From the NCBI GenBank assembly GCA_963701815.1, contig CAVPBN010000050.1, positions 248,001 through 312,000 of the forward strand: a DNA stretch of 64,000 bases. Reading direction: 5' to 3'. The stretch is from AP-15 sp963701815. Lineage in GTDB: Bacteria > Pseudomonadota > Alphaproteobacteria > ATCC43930 > CGMCC-115725. Both the position numbers and the translations under genes were made by a program. The notes under the pieces are model-generated. The model did not search any database, was not told the DNA's origin, and saw nothing but the letters and a program-made list of their open reading frames with translations. Shown here piece by piece: positions 48,190 through 57,268 of this stretch; within the stretch, counting starts at the first letter, position 1; every line of letters begins with the position of its first letter.

Positions 48190-48354
48190 CACTGACGTGA
48201 GGGCGTCGCGGCTCTCCATGCCGAGGTCGTAGTAGTTCAGGTCGACTTCGAGATACGGCTAGATCAGCTTGTTCTTGATGAAGCTCCAGATGATCCGCGC
48301 CATCTCGTCGCCGTCGAGCTCGACGACCGGCCGAGCCACCTTGATCTTTGCCAT
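48190..48354 (-). pseudogene. 5' remnant of a dimeric NADP-isocitrate dehydrogenase gene
   Basis: ATG 48354 reads MAKIKVARPVVELDGDEMAR and IIWSFIKNKLI, then a TAG where His or Leu is usual, then PYLEVDLNYYDLGMESRDA. This is the unmistakable N-terminus of the homodimeric NADP-IDH found in most Alphaproteobacteria. About 55 codons survive; the remaining 350 are gone and the monomeric enzyme gene begins just downstream on the same strand. Confidence 0.8.
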
Positions 48355-48781
48355 TGATTTTGATCCTCGCATCGTGCCGCAGCGGGCGTCGGCCGGGGCC
48401 GGAAAGACGCGAAGATAAAGGCCCGCACCGGGCGAGGCAAGCCGGGCCCGAGTTGTGCACAGCCGCGCGACGCTCGCAGCGAATGTGGCGGAATTGGGCG
48501 ATGTCCCAAATCTGTCACAGAAGGTTTACCGACGGTGCCTGGCGGTATCCCGGGGCTGCGGATGCTCGCTAGTTAAATCAATTGGTTAGATTCCGTGCTC
48601 AATTATTGAGCAAAGACGCAAAAGCAAGGGAATGGCTGATTGTCCACGGGGTCGCTGGAAAGTTTTCCACCAGATTATCCCCGGCGGTCGGGGATATCGC
48701 CGGTGGCGCCGGAATCGCCTCGCCGCGTCAGTCGCTTGGCAATGCGCTCCGAACCCCGACCCGCCCCGAAGCGACGGCGGT
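48355..48781. other. Intergenic, nothing recognised
   Basis: No coding frame or RNA is recognised. The promoter of the former icd, perhaps now driving the monomeric gene, should lie in the left part. Confidence 0.45.
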
Positions 48782-49370
48782 TCAGGATGGCGCCGGTCCC
48801 GCCGCCAGCGCCGCCGTAAATTCGGCGACGGAAGGGACGACGCGCAGCAGGCCGAGAGTCCGAGGACCGGCAAAGCCGCGTTCGACGATGTGGTCGAGCA
48901 AGGCCCGCAGCGGCGCCCAGTAACCGCCGATGTCGATCAGGAAAATCGGCTTGTCGTGCAAGCCGAGCTGCTTCCAGCTCAGCATCTCAAAGGTCTCATC
49001 GAGCGTGCCGATGCCGCCCGGCAGTATCGCGATCGCGTCGGCCCGCTCGGCCATCAGCCGCTTTGCGCTCGTGCATGGTGGGGACGACCACCAGTTCGGT
49101 GATGCCGCGGTGGGCGAGTTCGGCGTCGCGCAGGCGGGACGGGATGATCCCGGTCACCCGGCCGCCGCCGGCCAACGCCGCGTCGGCGACGAGGCCCATC
49201 AGCCCGACCTGGCCGCCGCCGAACACCGTCTCGATCCCGGCCGCGGCGAGGCTGGCGCCGAGCGCGCTCGCCGACTCGCGGTAGATCGCCGCCACCGCAT
49301 CCGCGGCGCCGCAATAGACGCACACGGCACGAATCCTGGGCATCGGGAAATGCGGCTCCGGGTCAGGCAT
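48782..49370 (-). CDS. LOG family protein (nucleotide 5'-monophosphate phosphoribohydrolase), one frameshift
   Basis: The Rossmann-fold family that removes the base from nucleoside monophosphates, including cytokinin precursors. The first part reads IRAVCVYCGAADAVAAIYRE and VFGGGQVGLMGLVADAAL. After an extra A near 49062 (AAAG run) it continues MAERADAIAILPGGIGTLDE and TFEMLSWKQLGLHDKPI. The catalytic PGGxGTxxE motif is complete. ATG 49370 overlaps the stop of the DNA glycosylase gene, indicating coupled translation. Confidence 0.87.
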
Positions 49371-50043
49371 AGAGGTCGGCGGCCAGGACCGGCGGGGTCC
49401 GGCGGCGGTTGTGCAGATAGGATTGCCAAAACAGGCAGGCTGCGACCGAGCGCCAGGGGCGCCAAACTTCGCCGAGTTGCCGCAGCTCCGGCTCGGCCGG
49501 TCGTCGCCCGAGGCCGAGGCATTCGCTGGCCGCGATCTGCAATCCGAGATCGGCGGCAGGCCAGATATCCGGTCGCCCGAGGGCGAAGATCAGGTAGACC
49601 TCGGCGCTCCACCGCCCGATCCCCTTCAGCGCCAGCAGCGTGGCCCGAGCGGCTTCGTCATCGGCCGCGGCAAGTTCGGCAAAGTCGAACCGGCCGCTGC
49701 CGGTCATCTCCGAGAGATGACGGGCATAACCCATTTTCTGGCGGCTGAAGCCGCAGCGGCGCAAGCTCGCATCGTCGAGCGCCAGAAACGCCGTCGGTTC
49801 GAGCGGGCGGCACAGATCGCTGAGCCGGCGGTGCATCGCCGCCGCCGCGTCGATCGACACCTGCTGTTCGAGGATGATGTGCAGTAAGGTGGCGAACCCA
49901 TTGCGCCGGCGGCGAAATCGCGGCGGCCCGGCGCGCTGAAGGATCTCGGCAAAGACCGGCTCGCCGGCGAGCGCGGCGATGCCCTCGGCGAGCCGTTGTG
50001 GCGCGTAGCTCGCCGCCGCGTCGGAGGTCTCCGGTGCATTCAT
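49363..50043 (-). CDS. DNA-3-methyladenine glycosylase II (AlkA-like HhH-GPD)
   Basis: A base-excision repair enzyme. ATG 50043 gives 226 residues: FATLLHIILEQQVSIDAAAA, KMGYARHLSEM, the hairpin LLALKGIGRWSAEVYLIFAL with the helix-hairpin-helix, and GRPDIWPAADLGLQ, where the catalytic Asp lies in AADLG. The C-terminus WRPWRSVAACLFWQSYL is typical of the AlkA subfamily. It is followed by the LOG gene and preceded by the rhomboid gene at 7 bases. Confidence 0.9.
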   Translation of the reverse strand: MNAPETSDAAASYAPQRLAEGIAALAGEPVFAEILQRAGPPRFRRRRNGFATLLHIILEQQVSIDAAAAMHRRLSDLCRPLEPTAFLALDDASLRRCGFSRQKMGYARHLSEMTGSGRFDFAELAAADDEAARATLLALKGIGRWSAEVYLIFALGRPDIWPAADLGLQIAASECLGLGRRPAEPELRQLGEVWRPWRSVAACLFWQSYLHNRRRTPPVLAADLYA

Positions 50044-50050
50044 GGCGAAC

Positions 50051-50857
50051 CTACCGCCACGGGTCGCGCGGCGGCCGGTAGGGCCGTCCGGCTGGCGGGA
50101 CCGAGCCGCGTTGCAGTATGCGGCGGCCGGCAAGGGCGCCCGGACGCGTCGCCGCAAAACTCGGACCGCGCGCCGGCTGCAACAACGCCGTACCGGCCGG
50201 CCGCAGCATGATCAAGAGTGCAAAGCCGCTGACGAAGCCGCCGACATGCGCCCAGAACGCCACGCCCGGGGTGCCCGGCGCCCGGTTCAGCCCGCTGACG
50301 AGCTGCATTGCGAACCACAGGCCGAGCAGAACCCAGGCCGGGACGGTGATGATCCGGAAGAAGATCACGATCCAGACAAACACATGGACGCCCGACCGCG
50401 GATAAAGCAGCAGATAGGCGCCGAGCACGCCGGCAATCGCGCCGCTCGCCCCGATCATCGGCACATGGGCGGTCGGGCTCCACAGCCCCTGCGTCAGCGC
50501 CGCTGCGACCCCGCAGCCCAGATAGAGCAGCAGGTAGCGGCCGGGGCCGAGGGCATCCTCGACGTTGTTTCCGAAGATCCACAAAAACACCATGTTGCCG
50601 ATCAGGTGGAACCAGCCGCCATGCAGGAACATGCTGGTCAGCAACGTGGCCCAGGGCGGCACGGCGCGCAGGTAAGGCGCCAGATGGGCTTGGCCGAACA
50701 GCACCGCCGGGATCATGCCGTAGCGATAGAGGATTTGATGCTGATCGTGGCCGAGCTGCCAGAGGAATGCTCCGCTGCACAGGCCGATCAGCAGGCAGGT
50801 GACGACCGGCGCGCGGGCGGTAGGGTTGTCGTCGTAGAGCGGCAGGACGAAGATCAC
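50051..50857 (-). CDS. Rhomboid family intramembrane serine protease
   Basis: A six-helix membrane protease. After IFVLPLYDDNPTARAPVVTC the helices include TSMFLHGGWFHLIGNMVFLW with the conserved HxxxN, MIGASGAIAGVLGAYLLLYP with the catalytic Ser in GASGA, and FWAHVGGFVSGFALLIM with the catalytic His. The C-terminus is a Pro/Arg-rich cytosolic tail. GTG 50857 is taken as the start; the frame is open further into the end of thiG but without support. Confidence 0.87.
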   Translation of the reverse strand: MIFVLPLYDDNPTARAPVVTCLLIGLCSGAFLWQLGHDQHQILYRYGMIPAVLFGQAHLAPYLRAVPPWATLLTSMFLHGGWFHLIGNMVFLWIFGNNVEDALGPGRYLLLYLGCGVAAALTQGLWSPTAHVPMIGASGAIAGVLGAYLLLYPRSGVHVFVWIVIFFRIITVPAWVLLGLWFAMQLVSGLNRAPGTPGVAFWAHVGGFVSGFALLIMLRPAGTALLQPARGPSFAATRPGALAGRRILQRGSVPPAGRPYRPPRDPWR

Positions 50858-50906
50858 CGCGGGCGCTCGCCCATCTGCCGCTCGGCTGCGGGCGGCAGGC
50901 TGCCGA

Positions 50907-51689
50907 TCAGGAACCGACGAGACCGAGCTGCGGGCTCGACGGCTCGGCAAAGCTCTGCCGCGGGATGCGGCCGGCGAGGCGGGCGAGCCTGCCGCCTTCG
51001 ACGGCGGCGCGCATCGCCGCGGCCATCCGCACCGGGTCGCGCGATTTGGCGATCGCCGAATCGATCATCACCGCATCGCAGCCCAGCTCCATCGCCAGTG
51101 CCGCGTCGGATGCCGTGCCGATGCCGGCGTCGAGCACGACCGGCACCGGGCTGCGGCTGCAAATCAGCTCGATCGCAGCAGGGTTGGCGATCCCCATGCC
51201 GGAGCCGATCAGCGAGCCGAGCGGCATCACCGCGGCGCAGCCGACATCGGCCAGTTTCTGGCACGCGACCGGATCTTCGTTGCAATAGGGCAGCACGACA
51301 AAGCCGTCGCGCACCAATTCGTCCGCCGCCTGCACCAACTGCTCGACATCGGGGTAGAGCAATTCGCGATCGCCGATCAATTCGAGTTTGACCCAGTTGG
51401 TTTCGAGCGCCTCGCGCGCGAGCTGGGCGGTCAGCACCGCGTCGCGGGCAGTGACGCAGCCGGCGGTGTTGGGCAGGATGCGATAGCGATCGCCGAGCAG
51501 ATCGACGAGGCTTTCGGCATAGCCTTCGAGACTGATCCGGCGGATCGAGGCGGTCACGATCTCGGCGCCGCTCGCGGCGAGCGCGTCGAGCAGCACCTGC
51601 TGGTTCGGATAGCGGGCGGTGCCGGCGAACAGGCGCGAGGAAAGCGCGGTGCCGGCGATGACGAGCGGGTCGGACAGCAAATCGGTCAT
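50907..51689 (-). CDS. thiG: Thiazole synthase ThiG
   Basis: ThiG forms the thiazole phosphate ring of thiamine from deoxyxylulose phosphate, dehydroglycine and ThiS-thiocarboxylate. The 260-residue barrel begins MTDLLSDPLVIAGTALSSRL and shows TNWVKLELIGD with the Schiff-base Lys, AVMPLGSLIGSGMGIAN and VPVVLDAGIGTASDAALAME. It is third in thiO-thiS-thiG with 23 bases after thiS. The TPP riboswitch ahead of thiO should control it. Confidence 0.95.
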   Translation of the reverse strand: MTDLLSDPLVIAGTALSSRLFAGTARYPNQQVLLDALAASGAEIVTASIRRISLEGYAESLVDLLGDRYRILPNTAGCVTARDAVLTAQLAREALETNWVKLELIGDRELLYPDVEQLVQAADELVRDGFVVLPYCNEDPVACQKLADVGCAAVMPLGSLIGSGMGIANPAAIELICSRSPVPVVLDAGIGTASDAALAMELGCDAVMIDSAIAKSRDPVRMAAAMRAAVEGGRLARLAGRIPRQSFAEPSSPQLGLVGS

Positions 51690-51712
51690 GGGCGTTTTCC
51701 GTTGGACAACCG

Positions 51713-51919
51713 TCAGCCGCCCGAAAACGGGCGGACGATCTCGACTTTGTCGCCTGGCGACAAAGTCGCCTGCGGCCATTCCGACCGGCGCACGATCGCG
51801 CCGTTTAGGGCGACCGCGAGAAACCGCGCCGCCGGATCGATGCCGCGGCCGGCGATCAGCTCGGCGATCGTCGCGGCCGCTACCTCTTCATCGAGGCCGT
51901 TGATCTTGAGCTGCGTCAT
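51713..51919 (-). CDS. thiS: Sulfur carrier protein ThiS
   Basis: A 68-residue ubiquitin-like protein, MTQLKINGLDEEVAAATIAE, with FLAVALNGAIVRRSEW and SPGDKVEIVRPFSGG. It ends in the GG that is thiocarboxylated. ATG 51919 overlaps the thiO stop (ATGA), and thiG follows. Confidence 0.95.
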   Translation of the reverse strand: MTQLKINGLDEEVAAATIAELIAGRGIDPAARFLAVALNGAIVRRSEWPQATLSPGDKVEIVRPFSGG

Positions 51920-53133
51920 CGCACCTCCAGCAGCTTTGCCGGCTGCGTCCCCGGCCTGGCCGCCGCCTGCCCGGTGGTCCGGCCCCCGCTCGCGGCAAAC
52001 CGGGTCGGCGCGAACGGCCGGGCGATGTCGGGCAGCTGTCCGGTCAGGATATAGGTGCTGACCGCCGCCGCCGTCACCGGGGTCAGCAGGATACCGTTGC
52101 GGTGGTGCCCGGTGGCGACGACGAGCCCGTCGATGCCGCACGGGCCGAGCATCGGCGCGTCGTCGCGCGAGCCCGGGCGGAACCCGACCCATGTCTCGGC
52201 GATCGGCAATTCCTCGATGGCCGGCACCGCGCGCCAAGCGCCGTCGAGCAACGCCAGCACGCCGCCCGCGGTCAGCCGGTCGTCAAAGCCGCGTTCCTCG
52301 ACGGTGCCGCCGACCACCAGCCGGCCGTCGAGACGCGGCACCAGGTAGCCGCGCGGCAGCCAGATCACGTGTCGCAACAGCGGCGCCGCCGGGTCCATGC
52401 GCAAGGCCAGCATTTGTCCCTTGATCGGGCGGACCGGCGGCAGATCGTCGGCGGGGATGCCGCCGATCTCGCGCGACCAGGCGCCGGCAGCGAGGATCAC
52501 GACATCGGCGGGCTCATGACCTTGATCGCCGACGATGCCGCAAACTCGCCCGCCGGCCAATTCGACGGCGTGCACTCGGCAACGCTGGTGGACGACGGCG
52601 CCGGCGCGCCGGGCGGCTACGGCCAGCGCGCCGACGACCAGGCGATTATCGACCTGATGGTCGCACCGGCTCGACACCGCGGCAGGAATGCCGGGGCGAA
52701 GATGCGGCTCGCGGCGCCGGGCCTCGGCGCCCGACAGCCATTCGAGATCGAGGCCCAGGCCGCGCTGGAACTCGTAGGTGAAGCGAAGCTGCTCGACATC
52801 GTCGCGGGTCAGCGCGACGACGAGCGTGCCCTCGTCGCGGTATCCGATCGAGATCCCGGAGGCTGCCTCGATCTCGCGGGCAAAATCCGGCCATCGGCGC
52901 TGGCTGTCGAGCGTCAGCGGCAGCAGGCCCTCTTCGCCGGGCTCGGTCTCGACCGCGGCGGCGAGCATCCCGGCCGCCGCCCAGCTGGCCCCGCGCCCGG
53001 CTTCGCCGCAATCGTAAAGGGTCACTCGGCAGCCCGCCTGCGCCAGCCGCCAACCGATGCTCAGCCCGATGACGCCCGCGCCGATGACGATGGTTTTCGG
53101 ACGGGACGGCGAGATGGAGAGGGACGCAGTGAT
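51916..53133 (-). CDS. thiO: Glycine oxidase ThiO, no canonical start codon
   Basis: A FAD enzyme that oxidises glycine to the imine used by ThiG. The dinucleotide fold is TIVIGAGVIGLSIGWRLAQA, followed by ASWAAAGMLAAAVETEPGEE, RPIKGQMLALRMDPA, YLVPRLDGRLVVGGT and ATGHHRNGILLTPVTA. The frame contains no ATG, GTG or TTG between the riboswitch and the first strand. ATC at 53133-53131 sits six bases after a good GGGAG, so either ATC is the start or ATG was miscalled. The stop overlaps thiS. Confidence 0.9.
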   Translation of the reverse strand: MTASLSISPSRPKTIVIGAGVIGLSIGWRLAQAGCRVTLYDCGEAGRGASWAAAGMLAAAVETEPGEEGLLPLTLDSQRRWPDFAREIEAASGISIGYRDEGTLVVALTRDDVEQLRFTYEFQRGLGLDLEWLSGAEARRREPHLRPGIPAAVSSRCDHQVDNRLVVGALAVAARRAGAVVHQRCRVHAVELAGGRVCGIVGDQGHEPADVVILAAGAWSREIGGIPADDLPPVRPIKGQMLALRMDPAAPLLRHVIWLPRGYLVPRLDGRLVVGGTVEERGFDDRLTAGGVLALLDGAWRAVPAIEELPIAETWVGFRPGSRDDAPMLGPCGIDGLVVATGHHRNGILLTPVTAAAVSTYILTGQLPDIARPFAPTRFAASGGRTTGQAAARPGTQPAKLLEVR

Positions 53134-53139
53134 GACGGA

Positions 53140-53240
53140 CTCCCTTCGCCGGGCATGCCCGACCAGGTTCAGTGGGTCTGATCTCAGCCGCTCCAGCCGC
53201 GCAAGCAGCGTCGGAACAGCACCCCAGCCTCGAACCAAGT
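53140..53240 (-). promoter_or_regulatory. TPP riboswitch (THI element)
   Basis: On the minus strand GGGGTGC (near 53225) is followed by CTGAGA, ACCC, GAACCTG and a paired CGGG...CCCG near GCATG, then GAAGGGAG. These blocks in this order are the conserved core of thiamine pyrophosphate riboswitches. The final GGGAG is also the thiO ribosome site, which suggests control of translation initiation. Confidence 0.9.
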
Positions 53241-53274
53241 CTCGGACCCGGGCGTTGCAGATGCAAGGATTTTC

Positions 53275-54334
53275 TTAGGGCTCGGCCCGCCCGCGAGCGG
53301 TATCGAGGGCATAGTCGAGCAACCCGGTCGCCAGCCGGTCGAATTGTGCGCAACGCCGGTTCGCCTGCGGATTGCGGCGGTAGCGCTCGAACAATTGGCG
53401 AAAGACGATCGACAGGCGGAACAGCGACAGGACCCGATAGAATGGAAAATCGTCGATGGCGCGGCCGCTCGATCGTCGATAGGCCTCCAGGACCTCGGCC
53501 CGCCGCCAGAACCCCGGCTGTGCTGTCGGCATCTGCCGCAGGCGGTGGATGCAGTCGCGATCGCCGGGCTCGGCCCAATAGCTCAGCAGCACCGCGAGGT
53601 CCCACAGCGGATCGCCGCGAGTCCCCATGTCCCAGTCGATGATCGCGACCGGCGCAAAGGTCATCAGGCTCGAGGATCATATTGTCGAGTTTGAAATCGG
53701 AATGGATCAGGCTGGGCGCGATCTCGGCCGGCAGATGCCGGCGCAGCCAGGCGGCGGTCTCGGCGAGCGCGCGGCAATTGCCCGGCTCCGCGACCGCCGC
53801 GCCGCGGCCGGCCCAGCCATCGATCGTGCGGCCGAGAAATCCTGCCGGGCGACCGAGCGTGTCGAGGCCGATTTCCTGTGGGGCGACGGCATGCAAGGCC
53901 GCCAGGCTCTCGACCAGCCGGCGGCTCAATACCGCGCCGATCTCCGGGCGGGCGGCAATGTCCGGCGGCATGACGTCGCCGATCACGATCCCGGCGCGGT
54001 ATTCGAGGACCTCGAACGGCGCGCCCAGCACCGCCGGGTCGGGGCAGAACCACAACGCCCGCGGCGCCAGCGGATAGGCTCGCCACAGCGACGACAGAAT
54101 CCGGTATTCGCGCGCCATGTCGTTGGCGCCGCGCGGCAGCTCGCCGGGCGGCGGGCGGCGCAGCACCGCCGGCCGGCCGTCGATTTCGATCAGATAGTTG
54201 AGATTGCCGAAGCCCCGGGCAAACTGCCGCGCCGGATCGGCGCCCAAGGCCGCGCCGCGCGTCGCCAGCCAATTTCCCAGCGCCGCCCAGTCCTGAGCGA
54301 TCGTATCCGCGGCCGGTCGGAAAGCGGTTGACAC
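53275..54334 (-). CDS. Phosphotransferase family protein (APH/ACAD10-like kinase), one frameshift
   Basis: An aminoglycoside-phosphotransferase-fold kinase of the group often found near fatty-acid genes. The N-lobe has GFGNLNYLIEIDGRPAVLRR. The catalytic loop is LIHSDFKLDNMI with Asp and Asn, and after a shift at about 53667 (an extra T in a TTT run) the metal-binding VAIIDWDMGTRGDPLWDLA follows. The rest is helical and ends TARGRAEP. GTG 54334 is the best start, seven bases after GGGAG; ATG 54373 has no site. It is divergent from the CoA-transferase genes. Confidence 0.85.
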
Positions 54335-54447
54335 CCGGCGGCTCCCGATGGCGATGACATATCCTGGGATCATAGTAAAATAATCGTCCGGCGGCCGGGG
54401 CGACTACCTTCGCGGGGCAGTGCGCCCGCCAGCTACAGGAGCAGACG

Positions 54448-55152
54448 ATGGACAAGGTCTATCCCGACGCGACCGCCGCGCTTGCCGGCCTGCTGCGGGA
54501 AGGCATGACGATCATGGCCGGCGGCTTCGGCTTGTGCGGGATACCGGAAACGCTGATCACGGCGATCCGCGATTCCGGGGTCGGCGGGCTGACCATCGTC
54601 TCCAACAATGCCGGCGTCGACGGGGCCGGTCTCGGCCTGCTGCTCGAAAGCCGGCAGGTCCGCAAGATGATCTCGTCCTATGTCGGCGAGAACAAGCTCT
54701 TCGCCGACCTCTATCTGAAAGGCGAGATCGAGCTCGAGTTCAATCCGCAGGGCACCCTCGCCGAGCGGGTTCGCGCCGGCGGCGCCGGCATTCCGGCGTT
54801 TTTCACCAAGACCGGGGTCGGCACCCTGATCGCCGACGGCAAGGAGGTCCGCGATTTCGACGGCGAGACCTATGTCATGGAGCGCGGGCTCGTCGCCGAT
54901 CTGGCGATCGTTCACGCCTGGAAGGGCGATCGCGAGGGCAATCTCGTCTATCGCAAGACCGCGCGCAACTTCAACCCGGTCATGGCCAGCGCCGGACGGG
55001 TCACGATTGCCGAAATCGAGCATCTGGTGGAGCCGGGGGCGATCGACCCCGACCACATCCACACTCCCGGCATCTTCGTCCAACGGCTCGTGCACCCCAA
55101 ATCATTCGAGAAACGCATCGAGCAGCGCACGGTGCGCAAGCGCGGCGCGTAG
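54448..55152 (+). CDS. scoA: 3-oxoacid CoA-transferase subunit A
   Basis: The alpha subunit of succinyl-CoA:3-ketoacid CoA transferase, which activates acetoacetate. MDKVYPDATAALAGLLREGM leads to GGFGLCGIPETLITAIRDSG, the CoA-binding GGFGxxGxP motif, then VSNNAGVDGAGLGLLL, GAGIPAFFTKTGVGT and ERGLVADLAIVHAWKGDREG. The length of 234 residues is normal. It is followed after 19 bases by subunit B. Confidence 0.93.
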   Translation: MDKVYPDATAALAGLLREGMTIMAGGFGLCGIPETLITAIRDSGVGGLTIVSNNAGVDGAGLGLLLESRQVRKMISSYVGENKLFADLYLKGEIELEFNPQGTLAERVRAGGAGIPAFFTKTGVGTLIADGKEVRDFDGETYVMERGLVADLAIVHAWKGDREGNLVYRKTARNFNPVMASAGRVTIAEIEHLVEPGAIDPDHIHTPGIFVQRLVHPKSFEKRIEQRTVRKRGA

Positions 55153-55171
55153 CCCCGAGAGGAGCCTGCAT

Positions 55172-55813
55172 ATGCCCTGGTCACGCGACGACATGGCGCG
55201 GCGCGCCGCAGCCGAGCTGGAGGACGGCTTCTACGTCAATCTCGGGATCGGCATCCCGACCCTGGTGTCGAATTTCATCCCGCCAGGGATCACGGTGCAG
55301 CTGCAGAGCGAGAACGGCATGCTCGGCATGGGACCGTTTCCGTTCGAGGGCGACGAAGATCCGGACCTGATCAACGCCGGCAAGCAGACGATCACCGAAT
55401 TGCCGACGACGAGCTATTTCGACAGCGCGCAGTCTTTCGGCATGATTCGCGGCGGTCATATCGATCTGTCGATCCTCGGCGCGATGCAGGTGGCCGAAAA
55501 CGGCGACCTTGCCAATTGGATGATCCCGGGGCGGGTGGTCAAGGGGATGGGCGGGGCGATGGACCTTGTCGCCGGCGTCAAGCGGGTCATCGTGCTGATG
55601 GAGCACACCGCGCGCGGCGAACCCAAGCTGTTGCACCGCTGCACCTTGCCGCTGACCGGGCAGGGGGTGGTCGACACGGTGATCACCGAGCTCGGCGTCT
55701 TCCGGATCGCCCGCGCCGGGATGACCCTGGTCGAGTTGGCGCCCGGCGTCTCGCTCGACGACGTCCGGGGGAAGACCGAGGCCTCGTTTGCGATCCACCC
55801 TTCGGTTGGGTGA
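55172..55813 (+). CDS. scoB: 3-oxoacid CoA-transferase subunit B
   Basis: The beta subunit, carrying the catalytic Glu in QLQSENGMLGMGPFPFEG. Other landmarks are YVNLGIGIPTLVSNFI, GGHIDLSILGAMQVAENGDL, IPGRVVKGMGGAMDLVAGVK and TGQGVVDTVITELGVF. It has 213 residues. With subunit A it forms the active heterotetramer and lets the cell use acetoacetate or hydroxybutyrate stores. Confidence 0.95.
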   Translation: MPWSRDDMARRAAAELEDGFYVNLGIGIPTLVSNFIPPGITVQLQSENGMLGMGPFPFEGDEDPDLINAGKQTITELPTTSYFDSAQSFGMIRGGHIDLSILGAMQVAENGDLANWMIPGRVVKGMGGAMDLVAGVKRVIVLMEHTARGEPKLLHRCTLPLTGQGVVDTVITELGVFRIARAGMTLVELAPGVSLDDVRGKTEASFAIHPSVG

Positions 55814-55939
55814 GTTGCTGGCCCGGTATCGCGGTGCCCTGATGCAACCGGCAGGCACAATGGCGGCGAGTGTCCCGGGTTTTGGCAAAGACCGTCTGCC
55901 GCAGCGTCGCGGTCCGGTGCCGGAGCAGGCGCCTCTCTC

Positions 55940-57268
55940 ATGGAAAACAGCGGCGTAGACGGCGATCCGCCGCGGCCGTCGGAGCAGCCCCCGACGGCGA
56001 TCGCGCTGCCGAGCCCCTCGGCCAAGCCCAGCTTCGGCCGCCCGCCATCGATGCCTGCCGGGTTGGCCCGGCCGCCGGCGCGACGGCTTCAACCGCGGTT
56101 GCCCGGTGAGGCTGCGGCGCGCGACTTGCGGCTCGACTTTTTCCGCGGTCTGTCCCTGGTGTTCATCTTCATCGACCATATCCCGGGCAACATCCTCAGC
56201 TGGTTCACGCTGCAGTCGGTCCAGTTCTTCGACGCCGCCGAAGTCTTCATCTTTATTTCAGGCTACACCGCTGCCCTGGTCTATGGTCGAGCTTTTGCTG
56301 TGCAGGGCCGCCTTTACGCGACGGCGCAGATCCTGCGGCGCGCATGGCAACTTTATGTCGCCCATATATTTCTGTTCATGATCTTCATTGCCGAAGTATC
56401 CTACACGGTGATGACCTTCAACAATCCGATGTACAATGACGAAATGCGCGTCGGCGACTTTCTCGGCGAGCCGCATATCGCCGTGATCAAGGCGTTGCTG
56501 CTTCAATTCCAGCCGACCTTCCTCGACATCCTGCCGCTCTACATCGTGCTTCTGGCGGTTTTTCCGATCGTTCTGTTCGGATTGCAGTGGCGGCCGCTGG
56601 TGGTTCTGATCCCGTCCCTTGCGGTCTACCTCGTGGTCCAGGCGACCGGGCTGTTGGTGCCGGCCTATCCGCCCGGCGATGTCTGGTATTTCAACCCACT
56701 CGCCTGGCAGGTCTTGTTTGTCGCAGGGGCGGCGATGGGTCTCGGCAAGGTGCCGGCGATGTCCGTCTGGCGGGGACGGCGTCTGGCCGGGGTGATTCTG
56801 GCGGCGGCGGCGACGGTCCTGGCGATCGGTTTCGCCGTCAGGCTCAGCTGGACGATCCACGGCCTGTGGGACCCGTTCCCGGGTTTCTTTCTGAGGCAGC
56901 TTTGGCCGGTCAATAAGACCAATCTGTCGCCGATCCGCTTGCTGCCGTTTGCCGCCGCGGTCGTGGTGGCGGCGGCCGTGGTGTCGCCCGACGCGAGGTT
57001 CCTGCGTTCGGCTGCGGCCAGGCCGCTGGTGCTGTGCGGCCGCCAATCGCTCGAAATTTTTTGTTTGGGCATCCTGTTATCGGCCCTCGGACATTTCGTC
57101 ATCTCGGAATATGATGCAACGATTCCGGTTCAGCTCGTCGTCAATTTGATCGGTATCCTGGCGATGTACCTGACCGCAAGAATGATCGACTGGTACAAGG
57201 CGATGGATCGGATGCGGCAGCCGGAAATCGGTTCGACCGCCTCCGGCAGGGGGGGTGGCGCCGGTTGA
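55940..57268 (+). CDS. OpgC-domain integral membrane protein
   Basis: A polar, Pro-rich N-terminus of about 60 residues precedes a membrane domain with about ten helices. RDLRLDFFRGLSLVFIFIDH, AAEVFIFISGYTAALVYGRA and WQLYVAHIFLFMIF are the signature of OpgC, which succinylates osmoregulated periplasmic glucans. The C-terminus has RQSLEIFCLGILLSALGHF. The stop overlaps the start of the first SGNH hydrolase (TGATG), and a second follows, so the operon probably decorates a periplasmic or surface polysaccharide with acyl groups. Confidence 0.87.
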   Translation: MENSGVDGDPPRPSEQPPTAIALPSPSAKPSFGRPPSMPAGLARPPARRLQPRLPGEAAARDLRLDFFRGLSLVFIFIDHIPGNILSWFTLQSVQFFDAAEVFIFISGYTAALVYGRAFAVQGRLYATAQILRRAWQLYVAHIFLFMIFIAEVSYTVMTFNNPMYNDEMRVGDFLGEPHIAVIKALLLQFQPTFLDILPLYIVLLAVFPIVLFGLQWRPLVVLIPSLAVYLVVQATGLLVPAYPPGDVWYFNPLAWQVLFVAGAAMGLGKVPAMSVWRGRRLAGVILAAAATVLAIGFAVRLSWTIHGLWDPFPGFFLRQLWPVNKTNLSPIRLLPFAAAVVVAAAVVSPDARFLRSAAARPLVLCGRQSLEIFCLGILLSALGHFVISEYDATIPVQLVVNLIGILAMYLTARMIDWYKAMDRMRQPEIGSTASGRGGGAG

